Shown one piece after another: positions 8,542-17,271 of a stretch of 64,000 bases of DNA. A model generated the notes under the pieces. The model saw only the letters and a program-made list of their open reading frames with translations. It searched no databases and was not told where the DNA came from. Source of the stretch: JAEVLT01 sp044598425 (GTDB taxonomy: Bacteria > Bacillota > Bacilli > Bacillales > Cytobacillaceae); contig CP172536.1 in assembly GCA_044598425.1 (NCBI GenBank), positions 930,001-994,000 on the forward strand, in the 5' to 3' direction. The translations under genes were made by a program, and so were the position numbers. Position 1 is the first letter of the stretch. Every line of letters begins with the position of its first letter.

Positions 8542-9474
8542 ATGGAAAGGAAGAGAATGGGGCTGCTTGTAATGGCGTATGGAACCCCAAATAGGCTAGA
8601 AGATCTTGAACGTTATTATACACATATTCGCCGGGGAAGAAAACCATCAGCTGAAATGATCGAAGAACTTAGACATCGCTACGAGGCGATTGGCGGAATT
8701 TCACCACTCGCAAAATTGACTGTTCAACAAGCTGAAATGCTTGAAAAACATTTAAACGAAGTTCAAGATAAAATAGAATTTAAAATGTACCTTGGACTCA
8801 AACACATTGAGCCATTTATTGAAGATGCTGTTGAACAAATGCACAATGATGGTCTTGAAGAGGCGGTCAGCATCGTGCTTGCCCCGCATTTTTCAACATT
8901 TAGCGTGAAATCGTATAACGATCGGGCTAAAGAAGCGGCCGAAAAGCTTGGCGGGCCAAAAATGATTTCAGTTGAGAGCTGGTACGACGAACCGAAATTT
9001 ATCGAATACTGGGCAAATGGCATAAAGGAAATTTATGAACAATTACCGCAGCAAGAAAAAGAAGATGTGATGCTGATTGTTTCGGCTCATAGTTTACCAG
9101 AGAAAATCCTTGAATTTGGTGACCCGTATCCAGAGCAGCTGAGAGAAACTGCAGAGTTGATTGCTAAACAAGCCGGAATACCACATTATACATTAGGCTG
9201 GCAAAGTGCGGGAAATACGCCAGAACCGTGGATTGGCCCAGATGTTCAGGAATTAACAAGATCTTTATATCAAGAACATCCATATAAAGCTTTTGTATTT
9301 GCTCCCGTCGGCTTTGTATGTGACCATTTAGAAGTGCTGTATGATAATGACATTGAATGCAAGGTGGTTACGGATGAACTTGGAGCCAGCTATTACCGCC
9401 CTGAAATGCCAAACGTAAAACCGGAATTTATTGACGCCATGGCCTCTGTCATACTGAAAAAGTTAGCGGAGTAA
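8542..9474 (+). CDS. hemH: Ferrochelatase HemH (coproporphyrin type)
   Basis: 310-residue enzyme inserting Fe2+ into the porphyrin. In Firmicutes this is coproporphyrin III ferrochelatase (CpfC). Conserved MGLLVMAYGTP, LIVSAHSLPEKI (metal-site His) and the late Glu in DHLEVLYDNDIE are present. The start at 8542 is chosen because the family begins M-x-R-K-x-MGLLVMAYGTP; an ATG 18 bases upstream with its own GGAAAG site cannot be excluded. hemY follows after 33 bp. Confidence 0.96.
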   Translation: MERKRMGLLVMAYGTPNRLEDLERYYTHIRRGRKPSAEMIEELRHRYEAIGGISPLAKLTVQQAEMLEKHLNEVQDKIEFKMYLGLKHIEPFIEDAVEQMHNDGLEEAVSIVLAPHFSTFSVKSYNDRAKEAAEKLGGPKMISVESWYDEPKFIEYWANGIKEIYEQLPQQEKEDVMLIVSAHSLPEKILEFGDPYPEQLRETAELIAKQAGIPHYTLGWQSAGNTPEPWIGPDVQELTRSLYQEHPYKAFVFAPVGFVCDHLEVLYDNDIECKVVTDELGASYYRPEMPNVKPEFIDAMASVILKKLAE

Positions 9475-9507
9475 AGGGCAGCATGATGATTGAAAGAGGT
9501 GACATTC

Positions 9508-10935
9508 GTGGCAAGTGACATAAAAAAAGTAGTAATCATCGGTGGCGGGATTACAGGTCTTACTACTGCTTTTTACTTGCAAAAATGGATTCGGGAAAGG
9601 GAGCTTCCACTTGAAATCAAATTGATTGAGGCATCACACCGGCTTGGCGGGAAGATGCAAACAGTTGTAAGAGATGGTTTTACAATTGAAAGGGGACCGG
9701 ATTCTTTTTTAGCAAGAAAAACGAGCATGATCCGGCTTGCCAAGGAAGTGGGCATGGAAGGCGAGCTGGTGCACAATTCGACAGGGACATCATATGTTCT
9801 TGTTAATGAGCAGCTATTCTCCATGCCAGGCGGGTCGATCATGGGAATCCCAACAAAGCTTGGTCCGTTTGTTACTACTGGTTTATTTTCCATCCCGGGA
9901 AAAATTCGTGCTGCAGCCGATTTTATTTTACCAAAATCAGAAAGCGGCAAAGATCAATCACTCGGAGAATTCTTCCGCAGAAGATTGGGCGATGAGGTTG
10001 TCGAAAATTTAATTGAACCGCTGCTTTCCGGAATTTATGCAGGAGATATTGACCAATTAAGCTTAATGTCGACATTTCCGCAATTTTATGAAGTGGAGCA
10101 AAAGTACCGTAGTTTAATTATTGGGATGAAAAAATCTTCCGCTCCTCAGCCGGCAAAAACGGTAAAAAGTAGTGAAAAAGCAAAAGGTGCTTTCCTAACT
10201 TTTAAAACTGGGCTGCAGTCATTTGCAGAAGCAATTGAAGCCCACTTGGATCCGAAAGTGGTTTTAAAAGGCCATCGAGTGAAGAAAATTGCTAAAGCTG
10301 GCCAAGAATACGAGCTCTATTTAAATAATGGAGAAATGCTGCCGGCGGATGCCATTGTAGCGGCAACGCCACATAAAATAACGCAGACAATGTTTTCGGA
10401 TTACCGTTTTTTTGATCCATTTAAGTCTGTTCCATCGACATCAGTTGCTACTGTTGCCCTCGCCTTTCCAGAAGAAGCGGTCATGAAAGATATCGATGGC
10501 ACGGGGTTTGTCGTTACACGAAACAGCGATTATACCATTACTGCCTGTACGTGGACGCATAAAAAATGGGCTCACTCTACACCAAAGGGCAAGGTGCTGC
10601 TGCGCTGTTATGTTGGCAGAGCCGGAGACGAAACGATTGTTGATCTTTCAGACGATCAGATTGTAAAAATCGTTCTGGATGATTTAAGCAAAACGATGGA
10701 TATTACGATGGAGCCGGATTTTGCGATCGTCTCGCGCTGGAATAATTCGATGCCGCAATATACCGTCGGTCATAAACAACGCCTCGAAACGATCAATAAG
10801 CATATAGCGGAAGAATTGCCCGGGGTCTTTTTAGCTGGATCCTCATATGGTGGGGTCGGCATGCCGGACTGTGTCGATCAAGGTGAAGCAGCTGTCAAAA
10901 AGATTCTGCTGCATTTTAACTTTCCGCTTGAATAA
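9508..10935 (+). CDS. hemY: Coproporphyrinogen III oxidase HemY (CgoX)
   Basis: 475-residue FAD-dependent oxidase. The N-terminal dinucleotide fold has VVIIGGGITGL and a following EASHRLGGKMQT; the C-terminal FAD contact is SSYGGVGMPDCVDQG. In Gram-positive bacteria HemY oxidises coproporphyrinogen III before iron insertion by HemH; the final decarboxylase HemQ is not in this window. GTG 9508 follows GAGGTGA with a 5-base spacer; a TTG at 9490 lacks such a site. A terminator follows the gene. Confidence 0.95.
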   Translation: MASDIKKVVIIGGGITGLTTAFYLQKWIRERELPLEIKLIEASHRLGGKMQTVVRDGFTIERGPDSFLARKTSMIRLAKEVGMEGELVHNSTGTSYVLVNEQLFSMPGGSIMGIPTKLGPFVTTGLFSIPGKIRAAADFILPKSESGKDQSLGEFFRRRLGDEVVENLIEPLLSGIYAGDIDQLSLMSTFPQFYEVEQKYRSLIIGMKKSSAPQPAKTVKSSEKAKGAFLTFKTGLQSFAEAIEAHLDPKVVLKGHRVKKIAKAGQEYELYLNNGEMLPADAIVAATPHKITQTMFSDYRFFDPFKSVPSTSVATVALAFPEEAVMKDIDGTGFVVTRNSDYTITACTWTHKKWAHSTPKGKVLLRCYVGRAGDETIVDLSDDQIVKIVLDDLSKTMDITMEPDFAIVSRWNNSMPQYTVGHKQRLETINKHIAEELPGVFLAGSSYGGVGMPDCVDQGEAAVKKILLHFNFPLE

Positions 10936-10936
10936 A

Positions 10937-10970
10937 AAGAAGCTGTTCTTTTGGAATAGCTTCTTTTTTT
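10937..10970 (+). terminator. Terminator after hemEHY
   Basis: Stem AGAAGCT / AGCTTCT followed by TTTTTT; it closes the heme operon just before the yhgE promoter. Confidence 0.85.
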
Positions 10971-10971
10971 C

Positions 10972-11039
10972 TTGCAAAAAATGAAAGCCGTGCTATACTC
11001 TATTTATGAAAAATGACCATAATGTTCAAATGGTCATTT
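10972..11039 (+). promoter_or_regulatory. yhgE promoter with TetR-type dyad operator
   Basis: -35 TTGCAA (10972-10977), 16-bp spacer, -10 TATACT (10994-10999). Just downstream, around the expected start of transcription, is an inverted repeat with arms AAATGACCAT and ATGGTCATTT (11010-11039). In B. subtilis yhgE is preceded by yhgD, a TetR-family gene; no such gene is here. Confidence 0.65.
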
Positions 11040-11116
11040 ATTTAAAGAGCGCTCAATTTTTTGGGGCAAAATGACTAAATGAATATAAAAGTCATTTTTA
11101 CAAGGAGGCATCTTTT

Positions 11117-13453
11117 GTGATAAACATTCTACTAAAAGAAGAGTTAAGGGCGATCTTTACTAACAAAAAGCTACTCATACCGATCATTGCTGTGTTGTTT
11201 GTCCCTGTGTTGTATTCCGGAATGTTCTTATGGGCATTCTGGGATCCATACAGCAGACTCGATCAATTGCCGGTGGCCGTTGTCAATTCGGATGGCGGGG
11301 CAAAACTCGATGGCACTCAGCTAAGGCTGGGTGATGACCTGATGAAAAAACTGAAAAAAAGCAAGGAGTTTCGGTTTCAGTTTGTTGACAAAAAAGCAGG
11401 TTATCAAGGGCTTAAAGATCAAAAGTATTACATGCTGATTGAAATTCCAAAGAATTTTTCCAAAAATGCCACAACACTGCTCGAAGCTCATCCGAAAAAA
11501 ATGGAGCTTATATATGCGCCGAATGAAGGCTATAACTTTTTATCAGCGCAAATAGGCGGAACGGCAGTGGAAAAAATAAAAACGGCTGTTGCTCAAAAAG
11601 TAACGGAAACGTATGCCGAAACAATGTTTTCGAAAGTGAAAGAGCTTGCTGACGGCATCAACAAAGCAAGTGATGGAGCGGGTCAGCTAAAGGATGGTGC
11701 AGTTGATGTAAACAGCGGGACAAAGGATTTAAATGAAGGTTTGAGTACTCTTGCGAAAAAATCGATTGAGTTTAACAATGGTATGCAGGATGCCAACTCA
11801 GGCTCAAAAAAAATAGCGGCCGGTTCAAACGATTTATACAATGGTTTAGCAACTCTCGCTGAAAAATCAATCGAATTTAATAATGGAATGAGAACTGCTG
11901 ATTCAGGTGCTGTTCAGGTTGCTGCCGGAGCGATAAATTTGACAGACGGACTCGGACAATTGCAGGCTGGACAGAAACAGCTGACGGACGCTTCAAGTCA
12001 ATTAGCGGATGGAAGCAAGGAATTATCAGCAAAGCTGAAAGAAGCCAATGCGGGAATTCAGATAATCAATGGGAAAATACCTGCTTTAGTAGACGGGACG
12101 AAGCAATTGCAAGGGAAAGTCGATGAACTATCTGCTGGGGCTGTGGAAATCAATGCAGGCATTATTGAGTTACAGCAATTAATGGATTCCTCCCTCCCTG
12201 CAGACCAAAAAGAGGCTGCCGTAAAACAAGGACTAAAGAATTTGGAAAACGCCACTGCAGTTTTAAGCGCCGGGATTAAAAATAACACAAACGAGAATAA
12301 TTCAATTGCAGGGGCTTTAACGGCAATAAACCAGGGCCAAATGGAACTGCAACAAGGTGTCGCTCAGCTCGCAGCCGGAAGCCCTCAGCTTGCAGCAGGA
12401 GCTGACAAACTCACAGCAGGGCAAGGAAATTTTGTTGCTGGAATGCAGCAATTTGCTGGAAAATTGGCTGAAGCCAAGGCGGGAGCAGATCAATTAGCGG
12501 CTGGCAGCAGCAGCCTGTCAAGTGGCGTGACTCAGCTTTCAGACGGTTCAAATGCGATTGTCTCTGGAGCCGGACAATTGTTCAGCGGATCCAAAGATCT
12601 GGAGACTGGTGCTTCAAATCTTTCAAGCGGAATGTCGCAGCTAGCCGATGGTTCCCAAGCAATTGCATCGGGTGCTGGTCAGTTAGCCTCTGGTTCAAAT
12701 CAATTGGCCAGTGGCACTAATGAGCTGTCCGGTGGTGCAAAAGAACTCGCTGATAAGCTTGCAGCCGGCTCTAAAGAAGCTTCTAAAGTTCATCCTAATC
12801 AGAAAACGTATCAGATGATGGCCGATCCGGTGCAGCTTGATAATGAAAAAATCAACAAAGTTCCAAACTATGGAACAGGTTTTGCGCCATATTTTCTCTC
12901 TTTAGGATTGTTTGTTGGCGCACTGCTAATCTCAATTGTCTTCCCGCTGCGCGAACCGGCTGTAGTACCTGCCAGTGGTTTTAACTGGTTTACCGGAAAA
13001 CTGGCCATTATGACGATTGTCGGAGTAATCCAGGCATTGTTTGCAGATTTTATTCTGCTCACCATACTTGGTCTCGATGTTCAGAGTATTCCGAGCTTTA
13101 TTTTCTACACGATTCTTACTAGCTTGACATTTGTTACGCTCATTCAGCTGCTGGTTTCTGTCTTTGCAGATGCCGGGCGCTTTTTGGCGATTATCATTTT
13201 AATTTTGCAATTAACAACAAGTGCTGGAACTTTCCCGCTTGAGTTAATACCAAATTTCTTGCAGCCTTTTAATGCCTATTTGCCAATGACGTATTCTGTT
13301 CAAGGATTCAAAGCTGTTATTTCAAGCGGCGACCTTGTGGTGCTCTGGAAAAATGCAAGCATTCTCCTGTTCTTCACTGCGATCTTCATGTTAGGTTCCT
13401 TTGCGTACTTTACGATGCGGCATCGCCACGACTACAAAGCAATTGAAAGATAA
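11117..13453 (+). CDS. yhgE: YhgE/Pip family membrane protein
   Basis: 778-residue YhgE/Pip (phage infection protein, EsaA-like) protein. One N-terminal membrane segment (about 17-40) is followed by a long extracellular region of many degenerate repeats of the type Q-L-A-x-G-(S/A)-x-x-L (roughly residues 180-550), then about five C-terminal membrane helices of ABC-2 type (590-770). GTG 11117 follows AAGGAGGC. Function is unresolved; relatives act as phage receptors or in type VII-like secretion. It is monocistronic, between two terminators. Confidence 0.88.
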   Translation: MINILLKEELRAIFTNKKLLIPIIAVLFVPVLYSGMFLWAFWDPYSRLDQLPVAVVNSDGGAKLDGTQLRLGDDLMKKLKKSKEFRFQFVDKKAGYQGLKDQKYYMLIEIPKNFSKNATTLLEAHPKKMELIYAPNEGYNFLSAQIGGTAVEKIKTAVAQKVTETYAETMFSKVKELADGINKASDGAGQLKDGAVDVNSGTKDLNEGLSTLAKKSIEFNNGMQDANSGSKKIAAGSNDLYNGLATLAEKSIEFNNGMRTADSGAVQVAAGAINLTDGLGQLQAGQKQLTDASSQLADGSKELSAKLKEANAGIQIINGKIPALVDGTKQLQGKVDELSAGAVEINAGIIELQQLMDSSLPADQKEAAVKQGLKNLENATAVLSAGIKNNTNENNSIAGALTAINQGQMELQQGVAQLAAGSPQLAAGADKLTAGQGNFVAGMQQFAGKLAEAKAGADQLAAGSSSLSSGVTQLSDGSNAIVSGAGQLFSGSKDLETGASNLSSGMSQLADGSQAIASGAGQLASGSNQLASGTNELSGGAKELADKLAAGSKEASKVHPNQKTYQMMADPVQLDNEKINKVPNYGTGFAPYFLSLGLFVGALLISIVFPLREPAVVPASGFNWFTGKLAIMTIVGVIQALFADFILLTILGLDVQSIPSFIFYTILTSLTFVTLIQLLVSVFADAGRFLAIIILILQLTTSAGTFPLELIPNFLQPFNAYLPMTYSVQGFKAVISSGDLVVLWKNASILLFFTAIFMLGSFAYFTMRHRHDYKAIER

Positions 13454-13495
13454 TAAGTGATTTAAAAAGAAGAACAGTTGGATCCCGAAGTTGCT

Positions 13496-13537
13496 AAAAA
13501 TCAAAACCACCCGTTCACACGGGTGGTTTTGATTTTT
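13496..13537. terminator. Strong bidirectional terminator after yhgE
   Basis: Perfect 18-bp stem with arms AAAAATCAAAACCACCCG and CGGGTGGTTTTGATTTTT and loop TTCACA, flanked by A and T tracts. Confidence 0.92.
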
Positions 13538-13556
13538 AAAAAAACATCCTCCTGGG

Positions 13557-13635
13557 TTGAATGTCTAAATTTCTTTCAATATAATATATTTAGAATATTT
13601 TATATTTTTCAACTTAATGACTGATTATTCATTCA
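13557..13635 (+). promoter_or_regulatory. lcfB promoter and FadR-like operator
   Basis: -35 TTGAAT (13557-13562), exact 17-bp spacer, -10 TATAAT (13580-13585). At 13618-13635 the sequence TGACTGATTATTCATTCA matches the B. subtilis FadR consensus TGAATGAMTANTCATTCA at 16 of 18 positions. This suggests repression of the beta-oxidation genes that is relieved by long-chain acyl-CoA. Confidence 0.75.
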
Positions 13636-13655
13636 TAATAAAGGGAGGGAATTTG

Positions 13656-15218
13656 ATGAATTTATCATCGCAGCTTCACGAAATGGCAATGGGGAAAATG
13701 GACGAACCGGCCTATTTTTTTATGGGACAAAAAAGCACGTATATGGAATTGGATACGTCAATTACAAAGTTTGCATCTGCTCTAGAGCAATTAGGGGTTA
13801 AACAAGGCGATCATATTGCACTGCTGCTCGGCAACTCGCCGCAATTTGTCATCGGTCTTTATGGAGCACTGCGCTTAGGCGCCGTTGCAATCCCAATCAA
13901 CCCGATTTACACTGCTGATGAGATTGGCTACATATTAAACAACGGTGATGTAAAAGTGGTCGTTGGGCTGGACTCGATGATTCCATTAGCTGAAAAAATG
14001 CATGAATTATTGCCGAAAGTGGAACAGTATATTATTTGTGAATCCACTCAGGAAAGCAAGTGGGAGCAGGAGGCTGATCATTTAACTGTTTTTCCAAAAA
14101 TGAAATCGTTTACAAGCTTAATTGCTAAAGGGGATTCTTTTTTTCAAGGACCGGAACTTGACGAAGAAGATGTGGCCATTATTTTGTACACCTCTGGAAC
14201 GACTGGGAAGCCGAAGGGGGCGATGTTAACACATCGGAATTTATACAGCAATGCAAAAGATGTTGCGGACTATCTCAAAATAAACGAACAGGATCGGGTC
14301 ATTACTGCGCTGCCAATGTTTCATGTCTTTTGCCTGACTGTTGCCCTTAATGCACCGCTAATAAGCGGAGCCACGCTATTGATTGTTCCAAAGTTCAGTC
14401 CAAGGGAAATTTTTGCAATTGCTAAAAACGAGCAAGCAACTGTGTTTGCCGGTGTTCCAACCATGTACAATTTTCTTTTTCAATATCCGGACGGAGATCC
14501 TAGTGACCTTCAATCCCTTAGGCTTTGCATTTCTGGAGGTGCTTCATTGCCGGTTGCTCTTCTGAATCATTTTGAGAAAAAATTTAATGTTGTCATTTCC
14601 GAAGGCTACGGATTATCTGAAGCTTCTCCAGTTACTTGCTTCAATCCGCTGGATCGCCCGCGCAAAGCCGGGTCAATCGGAACATCGATCCTTCATGTTG
14701 AAAATAAAATCGTTAATGAGCTCGGTGAGGAAGTCCCAGACGGAGAAGTGGGCGAACTGATTGTCCGCGGTCCAAACGTGATGAAAGGCTATTACAAAAT
14801 GTCGGAAGAAACCGCTGCGGCTATTCGTGATGGCTGGCTTTTTACAGGCGATTTGGCCAAAAGGGACGAGGAGGGGTACTTTTATATCGTTGACCGGAAA
14901 AAAGATATGATTTTGGTAGGCGGCTACAATGTCTATCCGCGTGAAGTTGAAGAAGCTCTGTACAATCATCCCGACGTCGTTGAAGTCGCTGTTTTTGGCG
15001 TTCCTGATCCTAATTTTGGCGAAGCCGTTAAGAGCTTCGTTGTCAGTAATAATCCAAATCTTACGGAAGCAGATTTATTGGCATATTGTAAGGAGCATCT
15101 TGCTAAATATAAAGTACCGGCTTCGATTGAATTTATTGATGAACTCCCGAAAAATACAACAGGTAAAATTTTGCGCCGTGCCTTGAAAGATCTAGTCTTG
15201 CAGTCAATAGCAAAATAA
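13656..15218 (+). CDS. lcfB: Long-chain fatty-acid-CoA ligase (LcfB/YhfL)
   Basis: 520-residue acyl-adenylate-forming enzyme that activates fatty acids with ATP and CoA. P-loop-like YTSGTTGKPKGAML (about residues 177-190), GYGLSEASP, GWLFTGDLAKRDEEGY and the C-terminal catalytic Lys in PKNTTGKILRRAL are all present. It resembles B. subtilis YhfL. ATG 13656 follows AAGGGAGGG and begins the family-like MNLSSQL; an upstream in-frame ATG lacks a site. It is followed by an enoyl-CoA hydratase gene, likely one operon under FadR control. Confidence 0.93.
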   Translation: MNLSSQLHEMAMGKMDEPAYFFMGQKSTYMELDTSITKFASALEQLGVKQGDHIALLLGNSPQFVIGLYGALRLGAVAIPINPIYTADEIGYILNNGDVKVVVGLDSMIPLAEKMHELLPKVEQYIICESTQESKWEQEADHLTVFPKMKSFTSLIAKGDSFFQGPELDEEDVAIILYTSGTTGKPKGAMLTHRNLYSNAKDVADYLKINEQDRVITALPMFHVFCLTVALNAPLISGATLLIVPKFSPREIFAIAKNEQATVFAGVPTMYNFLFQYPDGDPSDLQSLRLCISGGASLPVALLNHFEKKFNVVISEGYGLSEASPVTCFNPLDRPRKAGSIGTSILHVENKIVNELGEEVPDGEVGELIVRGPNVMKGYYKMSEETAAAIRDGWLFTGDLAKRDEEGYFYIVDRKKDMILVGGYNVYPREVEEALYNHPDVVEVAVFGVPDPNFGEAVKSFVVSNNPNLTEADLLAYCKEHLAKYKVPASIEFIDELPKNTTGKILRRALKDLVLQSIAK

Positions 15219-15224
15219 AAAAAG

Positions 15225-15254
15225 AAGGCGGGCAACAATTTGTCTGCCTTTTTA
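15225..15254 (+). terminator. Weak terminator/attenuator between lcfB and the hydratase gene
   Basis: Stem AAGGCGGGCAA / TTGTCTGCCTT with loop CAAT, followed by TTT. It may partly reduce downstream transcription. Confidence 0.65.
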
Positions 15255-15268
15255 AAGGGGATGAAACA

Positions 15269-16045
15269 TTGGGGCAGATTTTGTATGTATTAAATAACCA
15301 TGTTGCACTCGTGACAATGAACCGGGCCGAGTCCCTAAACGCCTTTAATTATGAAACCCTTGTTGAATTGCAGGAGATTGTTGAAGAGATTCGCGTGAAT
15401 GAAGACGTTTATGTGGCCATTTTTACAGGATCCGGGGAAAAGGCCTTCAGTGTTGGAGCTGATTTGAAAGAGCGAAAAAATCTAAGCAGCGAACACGTTA
15501 AGCGTAATTTATACAAAATCAATACTGTTTTTTCTGCAATTGATGAACTGCCGCAGCCAACAATTGCGGCGATCAACGGCTATGCTCTTGGCGGCGGAAT
15601 GGAACTGGCACTAGCCTGTGATTTCCGAATTGCTGCTGAAGGTGCTCAGATGGGGCTGACGGAAACGAGTCTGGCGATTATCCCGGGGGCTGGAGGGACG
15701 CAGCGGCTGCCGCGGCTGATTGGCCAGGCGAAGGCGCTTGAACTGATTTTAACAGCAAGAAGGCTGTCGGTTCATGAAGCATATTCATACGGCCTGCTTA
15801 CAAGAGTAGTGAAAAAGGAAAAACTTTTGACGGAGAGCCTGCAATTCGCCGCTCATTTGCTTGAGAATGGGCCGATCGCCTTGAAACAGGCAAAGTTTGC
15901 GATCAAAAATGGCATGAATGCCGATTTAAATACCGGCTTGCAAATCGAGCGCAAGGCATATGAAGTAACGATTCCGACAGAGGATCGGCTTGAGGCGCTT
16001 CAAGCTTTTAGCGAAAAAAGAAAACCCATTTTTAAAGGGAAGTAA
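15269..16045 (+). CDS. Enoyl-CoA hydratase/isomerase (crotonase) family protein
   Basis: 258-residue crotonase-fold enzyme hydrating enoyl-CoA thioesters, probably in fatty-acid or branched-chain degradation. Oxyanion-hole elements AFSVGADLKE and NGYALGGGMELALACDFRIA are present, with the catalytic Glu region LTETSLAIIPGAGGTQRLPR. TTG 15269 is 8 bases from AAAGGGG; an ATG at 15261 is in another frame and stops quickly. Placement behind lcfB fits beta-oxidation. The sequence also resembles methylglutaconyl-CoA hydratases, so the exact substrate is open. Confidence 0.9.
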   Translation: MGQILYVLNNHVALVTMNRAESLNAFNYETLVELQEIVEEIRVNEDVYVAIFTGSGEKAFSVGADLKERKNLSSEHVKRNLYKINTVFSAIDELPQPTIAAINGYALGGGMELALACDFRIAAEGAQMGLTETSLAIIPGAGGTQRLPRLIGQAKALELILTARRLSVHEAYSYGLLTRVVKKEKLLTESLQFAAHLLENGPIALKQAKFAIKNGMNADLNTGLQIERKAYEVTIPTEDRLEALQAFSEKRKPIFKGK

Positions 16046-16069
16046 CATGGCTGACTGCCATGTTTTTTT
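16044..16069 (+). terminator. Terminator after the crotonase gene
   Basis: Stem AACATGGC / GCCATGTT with loop TGACT, then TTTTT. Confidence 0.88.
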
Positions 16070-16152
16070 ACTTTCCTCATTGCATAAAACAGAAAATTTG
16101 TTAAAATTTATTTTTATAAACGAAACATTTGAATAAGGGGGGAGCTTGGGAA

Positions 16153-16884
16153 GTGGCAGATTTTGCAATTGGAAAGGAAGCTTCTGAGTTTAAAAAGGGA
16201 TTTCAAGCGGGCATCAGCATTGGCATTGGGTATTTTCCGATTGCCCTAACGTTTGGCCTACTCGCCAAGACGTCGGGGCTTTCGATTATCGAAACAGTTT
16301 TAATGAGCCTCATTGTCTTTGCCGGAGCGGCGCAATATATTTCGCTTAGTCTTTTAGCATACGGAACGGGAATTTTTGAAATTATTTTAACTACCTTTAT
16401 CGTTAACATCCGCCATTTTTTAATGGCGACATCGCTTAATGAAAAAAGTGAAGCGGATCCGGTTATGACAAAAGTGATTTATGCTTTCGGGATTACCGAT
16501 GAAACATTTTCGGTTGCTGCAACAAAGGAAGGAACCGTGAGCTCAAGATATATGTTTGGCGTTATTTCCATTTCCTATTCCAGCTGGGTTATTTTCTCAG
16601 GTCTCGGCCACTTGATTGGGGCAAGCCTTCCCCAAACGCTGCAAGAAAGTATGGGGGTCGCCTTGTATGCCATGTTTATTGGGCTCCTCGTTCCATCGAT
16701 GAAAAAGAGCGTAAAAGTGGTCTTTTTGGCAGCATTGGCGGCGCTGTTTAATTCGCTTTTTATTTTTGCCCATTTGCTTGCCCAAGGCTGGGCAATTGTT
16801 GCTTCCACCCTTTTTTCGGCTGTGATCATTGAAACGGCTGAAGGAATCAAAAAGAAAGTTGGGGGTGCAGGGAATGAAGAGTGA
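16153..16884 (+). CDS. azlC: AzlC-family branched-chain amino acid exporter subunit
   Basis: 243-residue membrane protein with about six to seven helices and the family hallmark SIGIGYFPIALTFGLLA plus FAGAAQYISLSLL. It works with the small AzlD partner encoded next. GTG 16153 is 8 bases from AAGGGGGGAG and is preferred over the longer frame. It overlaps azlD by 11 bp, implying translational coupling. The substrate (branched-chain amino acids or analogues) is inferred from the family. Confidence 0.9.
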   Translation: MADFAIGKEASEFKKGFQAGISIGIGYFPIALTFGLLAKTSGLSIIETVLMSLIVFAGAAQYISLSLLAYGTGIFEIILTTFIVNIRHFLMATSLNEKSEADPVMTKVIYAFGITDETFSVAATKEGTVSSRYMFGVISISYSSWVIFSGLGHLIGASLPQTLQESMGVALYAMFIGLLVPSMKKSVKVVFLAALAALFNSLFIFAHLLAQGWAIVASTLFSAVIIETAEGIKKKVGGAGNEE

Positions 16885-17179
16885 AATCTTTTGGATGATC
16901 ATTGGCATGGGGGGTGTGACATACCTTCCGAGAATGCTGCCATTTGTTTTATTTAAAGGGAAAGAACTGCCGCCGTTTATCCAGGGAATCTTAAATAATG
17001 TCCCCTACGCCACGCTGGGGGCGCTGATTTTCCCGGGCATCCTGCTAATTCAAAGGGATATATGGTATGGGGGAGTGGGAGCAACAGCTGCGTTTGTTGC
17101 CGCATTTCTTGGCGCTAACGTTATCGTCGTTGTCCTCGGTACGATTGCTGTTCTTTCCGTCTATTCTTATCTTTTGTAA
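16874..17179 (+). CDS. azlD: AzlD-family small transporter subunit
   Basis: 101-residue protein with about four membrane helices: MKSEIFWMIIGMGGVTYLPRMLPF is typical of AzlD. ATG 16874 lies within the end of azlC behind AGGGA. It forms the two-component exporter with AzlC. Confidence 0.9.
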   Translation: MKSEIFWMIIGMGGVTYLPRMLPFVLFKGKELPPFIQGILNNVPYATLGALIFPGILLIQRDIWYGGVGATAAFVAAFLGANVIVVVLGTIAVLSVYSYLL

Positions 17180-17271
17180 TGCTGGGCATCGAATCGCGTT
17201 TTTTTTGTTCTAAATCCCCGCTTTTTAACTAAACTAAGAAGAGAGAGGCTGTACAAGAAAGGGGACAATTT

